Source of the DNA: Pseudomonadota bacterium
GTDB taxonomy: Bacteria; Pseudomonadota; Gammaproteobacteria; Burkholderiales; Burkholderiaceae_C
Assembly (NCBI GenBank): GCA_029561195.1
Contig: JAKQJK010000106.1
Location: forward strand, 1-41,479
Direction: 5' to 3'
DNA: 41,479 nucleotides
Below the pieces are notes generated by a model. The model worked only from the letters and a program-made list of their open reading frames with translations, ran no database searches and was not told the DNA's origin. This document shows, in pieces, positions 1-8,045 of the stretch; position 1 is the first letter of the stretch, and each line of letters opens with the position of its first letter. Made by a program: the position numbers and the translations under genes.

Positions 1-824
1 CTGTCCAAAAATACCGGCAAAGATTGTGGCAGGTCCCCCTTTATTTTCAACATGTGAATGGCGTGAAGCAGAGCCTGGGCTCTCCCCACAGCAAAAACGG
101 GGATGACAGCCACGCCGCCTCGCGTGGCTATTTTTTTTAAAGGAACAGTGAGCTCAGCGAGGATGTCTTCGTTTGGATGTGTTCGATCCCCATACGTGGA
201 TTCGATGAGCACAGTATCAGCTGTGGGCGCCTGCGCTGGCGGGTTCATGACCAGATCGTCAGGACGACCCAGATCGCCGGAAAACAAAATCCGTCGCCCC
301 GCCACCTCCAGCAATATGCTGGCGGCGCCCAGAATGTGCCCGGCAGGCGAGAAGGTGGCGCGCCAGCCAGGGATGGGCGAGAAGGATTGCCAAAATGGAA
401 CGGCTTTTATCAGGGGCAGACAATCGAGGGCGTCTTGTCGCGTGTAAAGCGGTAATGCAGGCGAATGTTTGGAGAATCCATGGCGATTGGCAAAATCAGC
501 ATCCTCTTCCTGAATGTGACCACTGTCAGGCAGCAGGATTTTGCATAGATCCCGGGTGCCACTAGTGGCGTATATGTGTCCAGAAAATCCTTCTTTGACC
601 AAGAGTGGCAGGTAGCCGCTGTGATCCAGATGCGCATGCGTTATCAAGACCGCATCTATCTGCCCGGGTGCCATCGGCAAGGGCGTCCTGTTGCGCAGGC
701 GGAGCTGCTTGTAACCCTGGAACAAGCCGCAATCGACCAGCAGGCATTTATTACTGTGGCGAACTAAGAATTTGGAGCCGGTAACCGTGCCAGCGCCGCC
801 TAGGAAGGTGATATTCACACTCAT
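1..824 (-). CDS. MBL-fold/beta-CASP RNA-processing nuclease, partial at left edge
   Basis: The reading frame starts at the ATG at 824 and runs off the window after 274 codons, so the C-terminal part is missing; family members are usually around 450 residues. The metallo-beta-lactamase zinc motif THAHLDHSG gives H63, H65, D67 and H68. Further zinc ligands are expected at H163 (SPAGHILGAAS) and D184 (FSGDLGRP). ESTYGDRTH near 208 and PVFAVGRAQ near 242 are typical of the start of the beta-CASP insertion found in RNA-cleaving members. The family contains endo- and exoribonucleases of the CPSF73/RNase J type; the specific substrate of this bacterial subgroup is not settled. It diverges from the bactofilin gene. 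No strong Shine-Dalgarno sequence precedes this ATG, but the protein begins with the expected first beta strand (MSVNITFLGGAGTVTGS). Confidence 0.9.
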   Translation of the reverse strand, partial: MSVNITFLGGAGTVTGSKFLVRHSNKCLLVDCGLFQGYKQLRLRNRTPLPMAPGQIDAVLITHAHLDHSGYLPLLVKEGFSGHIYATSGTRDLCKILLPDSGHIQEEDADFANRHGFSKHSPALPLYTRQDALDCLPLIKAVPFWQSFSPIPGWRATFSPAGHILGAASILLEVAGRRILFSGDLGRPDDLVMNPPAQAPTADTVLIESTYGDRTHPNEDILAELTVPLKKIATRGGVAVIPVFAVGRAQALLHAIHMLKIKGDLPQSLPVFLD

Positions 825-909
825 ATAACGCCAGTCAAATTTATTGAGAAGAGTATGACCGCTGGTCTCGTCGGCACCGGGAACCACACCATTTTTTTCG
901 TCTAAGGTT

Positions 910-948
910 TTGCAACATTTTGTGGCATTTTGGGTGTCGATGTTGCAA
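910..948. promoter_or_regulatory. Perfect 9-bp inverted repeat, possible operator
   Basis: TTGCAACAT at 910-918 is matched exactly by ATGTTGCAA at 940-948, with 21 bases between and 30 bases from arm start to arm start, about three helical turns. It lies in the intergenic region shared by the divergent nuclease and bactofilin genes, 66 bases before the bactofilin ATG. The arms are too far apart for a terminator and no T run follows. A dimeric regulator site is an inference. The spacer also holds two near-identical cattttg units. Confidence 0.35.
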
Positions 949-1014
949 TTCAGTTGGGGTATTCACGCATTGCGGGAACTACCATCAGTCCTTCAATTTT
1001 GTGAAGGAGTTCCC

Positions 1015-1569
1015 ATGACGATGCAGTCCCCTTTCTTCGGAAAAAAACCTTCAGATCCGGTCAATACCCGTTCAAGCAGCTCGTCTGTTGCCGGCTTGTC
1101 ATCAGCCAGTAGTTCCGGGTTTAGCTCCGCTCCCGTTTCAGTGGCGCCTGCTGCTCCGGTTTCAGTGCCCTCCCTGTCTTCCGCACCGATCAAGGAAGGC
1201 GGCAGCAAGTTAACAGTAGGTCCCAATATCAAGCTCAAAGGTGTCGAGATTACAGACTGCGACACGCTGGTGGTCGAGGGCATGGTTGAGGCAACCATGG
1301 ACTCGCGTGTGATGCATATTACTGAAATCGGCGCATTTAAAGGTTCTGCTGAAATTGACTTCGCAGAAATTCACGGCGAATTTCAGGGCAACCTCACCGT
1401 ACGCCAGAAGCTGGTGATTTATTCGACAGGTCGTGTCACCGGAAAGATCCGCTACGGCAAAGTCGTCATCGAAGAGGGCGGCCAGCTGATGGGCGACATT
1501 CAGTTTGGTGCTGCCAATGACGCCAAGGCAATTTCTTCCCCGAAAACGAGTCTGCTCGCTGCGGCTTGA
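1015..1569 (+). CDS. Bactofilin family polymer-forming cytoskeletal protein
   Basis: Bactofilins polymerise without nucleotide into filaments that scaffold cell-envelope enzymes. The 184-residue product has a disordered Ser/Ala/Pro-rich N-terminal tail of about 60 residues. The bactofilin beta-helix follows, from about GSKLTVGPNIKLKGVEI to VIEEGGQLMGDIQ, with the regular spacing of hydrophobic and glycine positions typical of the fold (for example VEGMVEAT, IGAFKGSAEI, EIHGEFQGNL). A short tail ends the protein. I chose the ATG at 1015 because GAAGGAG sits seven bases upstream; an in-frame upstream extension to 910 would run through the inverted repeat and has no ribosome site. The 3' end converges on aapP with a 12-base gap and no terminator between. 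Confidence 0.92.
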   Translation: MTMQSPFFGKKPSDPVNTRSSSSSVAGLSSASSSGFSSAPVSVAPAAPVSVPSLSSAPIKEGGSKLTVGPNIKLKGVEITDCDTLVVEGMVEATMDSRVMHITEIGAFKGSAEIDFAEIHGEFQGNLTVRQKLVIYSTGRVTGKIRYGKVVIEEGGQLMGDIQFGAANDAKAISSPKTSLLAAA

Positions 1570-1581
1570 TCCCGAGTCCGT

Positions 1582-2325
1582 TTAATGACCCAGGATCTTT
1601 GACAGAAAGTCTTTGCTGCGTTCGTTTTGCGGGTTATTGAAGAAGTCGTGCGGATTATTCTGCTCAACAATCTGCCCCTGGTCCATAAAGATGACCCTGT
1701 CAGCTACTGCCTTGGCAAAACCCATTTCATGGGTCACGCACAACATGGTGATGCCCTGACTGGCCATTTCAACCATGACGTCCAGCACTTCCTTGATCAT
1801 CTCGGGGTCCAGTGCAGAAGTTGGCTCATCAAACAGCATAATCTTCGGGGTAAGGCATAAGGCACGGGCGATGGCTACCCGCTGCTGCTGGCCTCCGGAC
1901 AGCTGCAGCGGGTACTTACCCGCCTGCTCGGCGATCCGAACCCGCTTGAGTTGGATCATGGCTTTTTCTTCCGCCTCCTTCTTGGGCATTTTCCCAACCC
2001 ACATGGGTGAAAGCGTCAGGTTCTCCAGCACAGTCAGATGCGGGAAAAGGTTGAACTGCTGAAACACCATACCTACTTTTTTGCGAATACCGTCAATCGC
2101 TTTCACATCGTCGGTCAACTCGACGCCATCAACATACAGATGACCCTGTTGATGTTCTTCCAGGCGATTGATGCAGCGAATCAGCGTAGATTTACCCGAC
2201 CCCGATGGACCGCAAATGACAATACGCTCGCCTTGTGCAACGTTAAGGTCAATGTCGCGCAACACGTGGAAGTTATTGCCATACCACTTGTTGAGCTTGT
2301 CAAATTTGATGATGGGTTCTGCCAT
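1582..2325 (-). CDS. aapP: General L-amino-acid ABC transporter ATP-binding protein
   Basis: This is the cytoplasmic ATPase that powers polar amino-acid uptake through the AapQ/AapM membrane pair. Its 247 residues carry Walker [10 protein letters not shown] (39-47), a Q-loop at [10 protein letters not shown] (88-97), signature LSGGQQQR (142-149), Walker [13 protein letters not shown] (162-173) and the switch histidine in CVTHEMGFA. Length and motifs match the GlnQ/AapP family. It is the last of four co-directional genes (aapJ, aapQ, aapM, aapP), which fixes its role better than its own sequence, because GlnQ-type ATPases are very alike. The start is the ATG at 2325, 48 bases after the aapM stop. 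Confidence 0.95.
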   Translation of the reverse strand: MAEPIIKFDKLNKWYGNNFHVLRDIDLNVAQGERIVICGPSGSGKSTLIRCINRLEEHQQGHLYVDGVELTDDVKAIDGIRKKVGMVFQQFNLFPHLTVLENLTLSPMWVGKMPKKEAEEKAMIQLKRVRIAEQAGKYPLQLSGGQQQRVAIARALCLTPKIMLFDEPTSALDPEMIKEVLDVMVEMASQGITMLCVTHEMGFAKAVADRVIFMDQGQIVEQNNPHDFFNNPQNERSKDFLSKILGH

Positions 2326-2373
2326 GATGGGTCGTTATTGGTTGAAGTTGGATGAAGTCAGGGACGATTCAGA

Positions 2374-3477
2374 TCAACGCTGCTTGCCTTTGTTGACCTG
2401 TTTCTCAACCCATATGCTGTAGCGGGACATGGAAAAACAGAATGCGAAATAAATCATGGCTATGAAGAGGTATCCCTCGATCTTGAAAGGACGCCAGTTG
2501 GCGTCTGAGTTCAGCGCAAGCGACAGCGCACCCGTTAACTCATACAAGCTGACGATGGTGACCAGTGACGTGTCCTTGAATAGGCCGATGAAGTTATTCA
2601 TGATGCTGGGCACCACCATAGCCAGCGCCTGTGGCAACACGATCTTGACCTGCGTTTGCCAGTAAGACAGGCCCAAGGTAGCGGCGGCTTCCAGCTGGCC
2701 TTTCGGTATGGCCTGCAGACCCCCGCGAATGACTTCCGCCATATAGGCAGCAGCAAAAAGTGTGATGCCGACCAACACCCGGATCAACACATCTATCGAG
2801 AAGCCCTGTGGCATAAACAGCGGAAACATGAACGATGCCATGAATAAAACGGAGATCAGGGGCACGCCTCGTATAAGTTCAACATAAATAGTGCAGAAAG
2901 TGCGGATGGCTGGCAGGGCTGAGCGCCGACCCAGGGCAACGACCATGGCAATGGGAAAAGCCATCACCATCGAAAGAGATGCCAGCAGGATGGTCAGTGG
3001 CAACCCGCCCCAGCGGTCAGTTTCTACTTTGGTAAGTCCCATCGTGTTGCCGTACATCAGCAAGAAGAAAGCAGTTAGCACGGCTATCCACAGGATCGCC
3101 AGCCATGATTTCCAGAAGGCGCGCATGCAACTGGCGATTAATAGGCCAAGCATCAAGCTGGTGGCAACTAAAGGGCGCCACTGCTCTTCAAATGGATAGC
3201 GTCCAAACAGGATGATGCGGTATTTTTCTGCCACTACACCCCAGCAAGCGCCAACGCCCTCTACGCGGCACGCATCGAAATCTGGAATCCATGATGCACG
3301 GAACAACGCCCAACTGAGCAATTGGGGGACAGTGGCGAGAAGAATGGAACCGATGACGACGGTCATCAACCCGGTTACCCAGTCGCCAAACAGGTTGATT
3401 CGTATCCACGCAACGATACCTTCGGTCTTGACAGGAGCAGGGCGCGGATCAATAGGTTGAAAGGTTTGAGCAGACAT
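2374..3477 (-). CDS. aapM: General L-amino-acid ABC transporter permease AapM
   Basis: This inner-membrane permease of 367 residues forms the translocation channel with AapQ. The N-terminal part (about 1-150) has extra membrane segments and a Cys-containing periplasmic loop, as usual for AapM. The C-terminal half holds the HisM-type permease domain, with five or so segments and the EAA-like coupling loop around GLQAIPKGQLEAAATLGLS. VELIRGVPLISVLFM matches the conserved polar amino-acid permease signature. The ATG at 3477 lies 16 bases after the aapQ stop, consistent with one transcript. The specificity (broad L-amino acids, as in rhizobial Aap) is taken from the family and was not tested here. 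Confidence 0.94.
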   Translation of the reverse strand: MSAQTFQPIDPRPAPVKTEGIVAWIRINLFGDWVTGLMTVVIGSILLATVPQLLSWALFRASWIPDFDACRVEGVGACWGVVAEKYRIILFGRYPFEEQWRPLVATSLMLGLLIASCMRAFWKSWLAILWIAVLTAFFLLMYGNTMGLTKVETDRWGGLPLTILLASLSMVMAFPIAMVVALGRRSALPAIRTFCTIYVELIRGVPLISVLFMASFMFPLFMPQGFSIDVLIRVLVGITLFAAAYMAEVIRGGLQAIPKGQLEAAATLGLSYWQTQVKIVLPQALAMVVPSIMNNFIGLFKDTSLVTIVSLYELTGALSLALNSDANWRPFKIEGYLFIAMIYFAFCFSMSRYSIWVEKQVNKGKQR

Positions 3478-3493
3478 ATTAGTTGACTTCCGT

Positions 3494-4669
3494 TCAACGT
3501 TCCTTGATTGCCGAGCGGGTGTTGTACCAGTTCATCAGCAGAGATGTGGTCAACGATGTGGTGAGATACACCAGCATCACAATGGCGATGCACTCTACTG
3601 CACGCCCGGTCTGGTTGAGTGCGGTGTTGGCAATGGACACAACGTCTGGATAACCGATAGCCACTGCCAGAGAGGAGTTCTTGGTCAGATTTAGAAACTG
3701 ATTAGTCATCGGAGGGATGATCACTCGAAGGGCCTGGGGCAGCATGACTAATTGCATGGTTTGGCCCTGGTTGAGACCCAGAGCTGAAGCTGCCTCACCC
3801 TGTCCGCGGGCTACCGAACTGATACCCGCGCGAACCACTTCAGCAACGAAAGCAGCCGTGTAGACAGTCAGCCCTAGCAGCACCGACAAAAACTCGGGGG
3901 TAAGCGAACCACCTTTTTCAATGGAAAAGTCGCCTTTAACCGGGAATTCGAACTGTGCCGGGCCGCCACCCGCAAACCAGCCCAAGACGCCCGTGACCAC
4001 GAAGAGGGCAAGCGGGACCCAGAACATGCTTCGGAGTTTGCCCGTAGCCTCAAACTGCTTGTAAGACCAGCGACGATAAACAAATGCCAGTGCCGCGCCG
4101 GCCGCCAAGCCAATAACACCCCATAGATGGCCGGCTTCCCAGATCGGAATTGGAAAACTCAGCCCACCTTTGCTCAAAAACAGCGGACCCAGCGTCCACG
4201 CATCAGTGGCTGCTGGCAGTACTTCGGTGAATAGCAGGTACCACATCAACAACTGCAACAGCACTGGTACATTGCGGAAAAATTCAACGTAGGCATAACA
4301 TACACCTCGCACCAGCGCGTTGCGCGAGAAGCGGCCAATGCCCAAGAGTGTGCCTAGAATAGTTGTGAGAATAATGCCGATGATCGCAACACGAAGCGTG
4401 TTGGCAAGACCAACGAGAAAAGCTTGCCAGTAAGGCTGGCTGGATTCAAACGGGAACAGGCTCTCACCAATGTCAAAACCTGCTGGCCCCTTGAGAAAGT
4501 CAAACCCACTCTGGATCCCACGCACCTGCATGTTGTGCATCGTATTGGACGCCAGCCACCAGGCACCCATTGCGACAAGACCGATAGCGATGACCTGGTA
4601 AATGAGGCCTCGAAAAGCCTGACTACGCCAGGACCAGTTTTTCTTTTTGGGAGGGGATTTCTGGGTCAT
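3494..4669 (-). CDS. aapQ: General L-amino-acid ABC transporter permease AapQ
   Basis: The 391-residue partner permease of AapM has about eight hydrophobic segments. The conserved EFFRNVPVLLQLLMWY signature follows the first transporter-domain helices. The coupling loop is SSVARGQGEAASALGLNQG, followed by MLPQALRVIIPPMTNQFLN. The start is the ATG at 4669; a GTG three codons upstream (4678) is in frame and cannot be excluded, and neither has a strong ribosome site. It follows aapJ after a 104-base gap that contains a rho-independent terminator, so some transcripts probably stop before this gene. Confidence 0.94.
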   Translation of the reverse strand: MTQKSPPKKKNWSWRSQAFRGLIYQVIAIGLVAMGAWWLASNTMHNMQVRGIQSGFDFLKGPAGFDIGESLFPFESSQPYWQAFLVGLANTLRVAIIGIILTTILGTLLGIGRFSRNALVRGVCYAYVEFFRNVPVLLQLLMWYLLFTEVLPAATDAWTLGPLFLSKGGLSFPIPIWEAGHLWGVIGLAAGAALAFVYRRWSYKQFEATGKLRSMFWVPLALFVVTGVLGWFAGGGPAQFEFPVKGDFSIEKGGSLTPEFLSVLLGLTVYTAAFVAEVVRAGISSVARGQGEAASALGLNQGQTMQLVMLPQALRVIIPPMTNQFLNLTKNSSLAVAIGYPDVVSIANTALNQTGRAVECIAIVMLVYLTTSLTTSLLMNWYNTRSAIKER

Positions 4670-4709
4670 GGGGATCACTCGTGATGCACTGGCTCAATGC
4701 GAGAACTAT

Positions 4710-4751
4710 AAAAAAACTGCCGCCGGACCATCAGCAGGGTTCCGGCAGCAG
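4710..4751 (-). terminator. Rho-independent terminator between aapJ and aapQ
   Basis: On the minus strand an 11-bp stem (CTGCTGCCGGA pairing with TCCGGCGGCAG, one G-U pair) closes a 13-base loop and is followed directly by seven T residues. It lies 22 bases after the aapJ stop and about 40 bases before aapQ. Its position inside the operon suggests partial termination, giving more binding protein than permease, a common arrangement in binding-protein ABC operons. Confidence 0.8.
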
Positions 4752-4773
4752 TCTTAGTCAGCTTGCGAATGGA

Positions 4774-5811
4774 TTAGCGAACCGGGTAGGCGTACATCAG
4801 ACCGCCCTTGTTCCACAAATTGTTGATGCCCCGTGGCAGATTCAACGCTGTTTTCGGGCCAACATTGCGCTCGAAGCTTTCGCCGTAGTTACCAACAGAC
4901 TTGATGACACGAGCCATCCAGTCTTTATCCAAGCCCAGCAGCTTGCCGGAATCTTCATTACCACCGCCCAGCAGGCGCTGCACCACCGGGTCGGTACTGG
5001 TTGATTTCAACTGGTCCACGTTGGCTTGAGTCACGCCATACTCTTCAGCTTCCATCGTCCCGTAGATGACCCACTTGACGATGGCGAACCACTCGTCATC
5101 ACCGCGTCTCACCATGGGGCCGAGAGGTTCTTTGGAGATCAGATCAGGCAGGATCATGTGCTCTTTAGGATCCTTGGCAACCTTGCTGCGGGTCGAAGAC
5201 AACCCGGAGGCATCGGTTGTGTACGCAATGCACCGACCGGTGAAGTATGCGTTTTCGGCAGCTTCGAGCTTTTCAAAGACCACTGGCTTGATACCCAGAC
5301 CATTGGCCTTGGAATAGTCAGTCAGATTCTTCTCGGTCGTGGTGCCGGATTGCACACATACGGTCTGACCTTTCAGCTGCTTGGCGCTCTTCATTTTCGT
5401 CTTGACTGGCACCATGAAGCCCTGGCCATCGTAGTAGTTCACAACCGTGGCACTCAGACCCAGGGAGGCATCGCGGGTCAGCGTGAACGTGGTGTTACGT
5501 GCCAGCACATCCACCTCGCCAGACTGTAATGCGGTGAAGCGCTGCTGGGCGTTCAGGGGTACGTACTTCACTTTTTCGGCATCGCCCAAGGTGGCCGCTG
5601 CGAGGGCCTTGCACACGTCGATGTCCAGCCCGGACCATTTACCGGCAGAGTCGGCAGCTGCGAAACCAGCCAGCCCGGTGTTAACGCCGCAAACTACCTG
5701 CCCGCGTGCCTTGATGGCGTCGACTGTTTTGCCGGCATGGGCCGGCGCAGCCAGCAACGCACCCAACGTGGCGACTGTAGCGGCGGCGAGTTGTACTTTC
5801 GAAAATTTCAT
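4774..5811 (-). CDS. aapJ: General L-amino-acid ABC transporter substrate-binding protein
   Basis: This periplasmic binding protein delivers amino acids to AapQ/AapM. The 345-residue product begins with a Sec signal peptide (hydrophobic core LAAATVATLGALLA, cleavage expected after APAHA near residue 26). The mature part is a family-3 solute-binding fold: VVCGVNTGLAGFAAADSAGKW, then SGLDIDVCKALAAATLG and the RFTALQSGEVDVLARN ligand-site segment. This matches AapJ rather than the shorter GlnH type. The start ATG at 5811 has GGAG ten bases upstream. It is the first gene of the transporter operon. Confidence 0.95.
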   Translation of the reverse strand: MKFSKVQLAAATVATLGALLAAPAHAGKTVDAIKARGQVVCGVNTGLAGFAAADSAGKWSGLDIDVCKALAAATLGDAEKVKYVPLNAQQRFTALQSGEVDVLARNTTFTLTRDASLGLSATVVNYYDGQGFMVPVKTKMKSAKQLKGQTVCVQSGTTTEKNLTDYSKANGLGIKPVVFEKLEAAENAYFTGRCIAYTTDASGLSSTRSKVAKDPKEHMILPDLISKEPLGPMVRRGDDEWFAIVKWVIYGTMEAEEYGVTQANVDQLKSTSTDPVVQRLLGGGNEDSGKLLGLDKDWMARVIKSVGNYGESFERNVGPKTALNLPRGINNLWNKGGLMYAYPVR

Positions 5812-6115
5812 CTAGTTTGCTCCAGTTAAAAAATACTAAAAGAGGTTTATTTGTCCGCATTCGATGCACCTCATTGGACACTTATGCACTGTATCGCGTT
5901 CATGCGGCATCAGTATCCGGGTTTACTCGAAGGCAATATGCAAAATTTTCATGAACTTATCAGCGATGAATTCTGCGGGTTGACAAAGAGTTAAGCACGC
6001 TTCATGCCAGTACCTCGCGCGCCAAATGCGTGCACATCGGCAAGTCCGGCATGACGTCTCCCGAGCGACAAATCTCGCTAAAGTGCTTTCAGGTCCTCTC
6101 GTATGCTCGCAGGCG
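5812..6115. other. Intergenic region between divergent aapJ and acyl-CoA synthetase
   Basis: This stretch of 304 bases separates two divergent genes and must hold both promoters. On the minus strand, 44 bases before aapJ, there is a GG-N10-GC element (5857-5870) that partly fits a sigma-54 -24/-12 promoter. On the plus strand TTGACA at 5980-5985 matches a -35 box, but the sequence 17 bases later (CATGCC) is a poor -10. No open frame here looks like a gene. An in-frame extension of the acyl-CoA synthetase back to 6026 has no ribosome site and does not resemble its family. Confidence 0.5.
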
Positions 6116-7924
6116 ATGTCCGCCATATCTCCAGCAGAACATCGAGGTACCAAACCGTTACAAGCGAGACAGCCTGTGAATCCTACTGACCTTACACCCC
6201 GTTCGCCGTTTGCACTGCCAGTCCATGAATCGAGGGCCGCCCATTTTCAGTTCTGGCCCAAGCGTGTGCCGCACCGTCTGACGCTGCCCGACACATCGCT
6301 TTGGCAAAACCTGGCGGTGAGTGCCTTGCGTTATCCCCACAAGCCGGCATTGGTGTTTTTTGGCAAGGTCATTACCTATCGTGATTTGCAACAAAAAGCA
6401 GAGTGCCTAGCGCAATATTTACGGGGGCTAGGGGTCAAAAAGGGGGACAGAATTGTGCTCAACATGCAGAACTGTCCGCAATTGGTGATTGCGCACTGGG
6501 CGATCCTGCGAGCTAACGCCGTGGTGGTTCCGGTCAACCCGATGAATCGGACCGAGGAGCTAAAACACTACATCATTGACCCCGACGCCAAGGTGGCGTT
6601 GACCACCAGTGATCTGGCGGAAGAGGTGGCCCGGGCCAGTGACGCGCTGGAGCCATCGCTTCGGCTGGGCCACTTGATCGTGACGAACTTCAGCGACGGG
6701 TTTGACTTGGCCCATGCCGGTGAGGATTCGCCGCCCGTTGCCTGGAATGACTGGCTCAGCGGGGCACACGAGCTGCCAGCCTTGGCTGGTGGTACCGTGC
6801 ACACATGGGCCGACGCACTTGATAACGCTGGCGATGCACCCGAGTTACTGGTCGGCCCGGGCGACATGGCGATATTGCCTTACACCAGTGGTACGACGGG
6901 TCTGCCCAAGGGCTGCATGCACACCCACGGCAGCATCATGCACAACGCGGTCAGCAGCTCGGTTTGGGGTGGCTCAACGGCAGATAACGTCACATTAGCG
7001 GTTGTCCCCATGTTTCACATCACTGGCATGGTCAGTGTCATGCACGCCAGCATTTACAGCGGCGCGACCCTGGTGCTGATGCCACGCTGGGATCGCGATC
7101 TTGCTGGGCGATTGATATCGCGTTACCGCGTAACGAACTGGACCAACATCCCCACCATGGTGATTGACTTGCTGGGCAGTCCCCGTTTTGACGAGTACGA
7201 CCTGTCCAGCCTTGTGTACATCGGCGGTGGTGGTGCCGCCATGCCCCAGGTCGTGGCCCAGCAGCTGTTCGAGCAATTTGGTCTGCGTTACGCGGAAGGT
7301 TATGGCTTGACGGAGACTGCTGCGCCTTCTCACAGTAACCCGCCTGACGCCACCAAACAGCAATGCCTGGGCGTCCCGTTTATTGGTACGGATGCCCGCG
7401 TGATAGACCCTGACACGTTGCAGGAGATGCCCAATGGCGAGCAGGGCGAAATAATCATGTGCGGACCGCAGAACTTCGCGGGCTACTGGAAGCGCCCGGA
7501 GGCAACTGCAGCGGCGTTCATCGAACTGGATGGCAAACGTTTCTTCCGATCGGGTGATCTGGGGCACATCGATGCTGACGGGTATTTCTTTTTGACTGAC
7601 CGTCTCAAGCGGATGATCAACGCGTCGGGCTTCAAGGTGTGGCCGGCGGAGGTGGAGGCACTGATGTTCCGCCATCCGGCCATTCAGGAGGCCTGTGTCA
7701 TCGCCATCCAGGACAGCTACCGGGGGCAAAGTGCCATGGCTGTCGTGGTACTTCGGGCATCACACGCCGGGCAGGTGACAGAGCAGGACATCATCGACTG
7801 GTGCCGCACCAACATGGCGGTGTACAAGGTGCCACGCGTCGTGCAGTTTGTTGACGCACTGCCCAAGAGCGGCAGCGGCAAGGTGATGTGGCGCTTATTG
7901 CAGGAAGCTCAGGGCCAGGGGTAG
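6116..7924 (+). CDS. AMP-forming acyl-CoA synthetase (long-chain fatty-acid CoA ligase-like)
   Basis: Enzymes of this family activate a carboxylic acid with ATP to an acyl-adenylate and pass it to coenzyme A. The product is about 602 residues from the ATG at 6116. It carries the P-loop-like motif LPYTSGTTGLPKGCMHTH (near 255), the adenylate motif GYGLTETAAPSHSNPP, RFFRSGDLGHIDADGYFF, the hinge DRLKRMINASGFKVWP and the C-terminal catalytic lysine region LPKSGSGKVMWRLL. All key motifs are intact. The substrate cannot be read from sequence; medium- or long-chain fatty acids are most likely. An earlier in-frame ATG at 6026 would add 30 atypical residues. It is transcribed alone, divergent from aapJ. 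Confidence 0.88.
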   Translation: MSAISPAEHRGTKPLQARQPVNPTDLTPRSPFALPVHESRAAHFQFWPKRVPHRLTLPDTSLWQNLAVSALRYPHKPALVFFGKVITYRDLQQKAECLAQYLRGLGVKKGDRIVLNMQNCPQLVIAHWAILRANAVVVPVNPMNRTEELKHYIIDPDAKVALTTSDLAEEVARASDALEPSLRLGHLIVTNFSDGFDLAHAGEDSPPVAWNDWLSGAHELPALAGGTVHTWADALDNAGDAPELLVGPGDMAILPYTSGTTGLPKGCMHTHGSIMHNAVSSSVWGGSTADNVTLAVVPMFHITGMVSVMHASIYSGATLVLMPRWDRDLAGRLISRYRVTNWTNIPTMVIDLLGSPRFDEYDLSSLVYIGGGGAAMPQVVAQQLFEQFGLRYAEGYGLTETAAPSHSNPPDATKQQCLGVPFIGTDARVIDPDTLQEMPNGEQGEIIMCGPQNFAGYWKRPEATAAAFIELDGKRFFRSGDLGHIDADGYFFLTDRLKRMINASGFKVWPAEVEALMFRHPAIQEACVIAIQDSYRGQSAMAVVVLRASHAGQVTEQDIIDWCRTNMAVYKVPRVVQFVDALPKSGSGKVMWRLLQEAQGQG

Positions 7925-8045
7925 CGTCCTCAAAAGGTGTAAAACTGGTGGCGCTTCCATATTCTCTAAACGACGCTTGTCTCGTGGGATGAAGATGCCA
8001 TACTAGGCGGTCAGCTTCGGCTTTGTACGTGACGGATCGCGCAGT

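Noticed and set aside
5863..5890. TGCA...GGTGCA half-sites upstream of aapJ as an NtrC site
   Set aside because: The spacing between the arms is too long for the usual 17-base NtrC palindrome.
5980..6008. TTGACA box as a promoter for the acyl-CoA synthetase gene
   Set aside because: The -10 position 17 bases later (CATGCC) matches poorly, so a promoter call is not supported.
6995..7729. Open frame of about 244 codons on the minus strand
   Set aside because: It is antisense to the acyl-CoA synthetase, whose motifs are intact across the same stretch.
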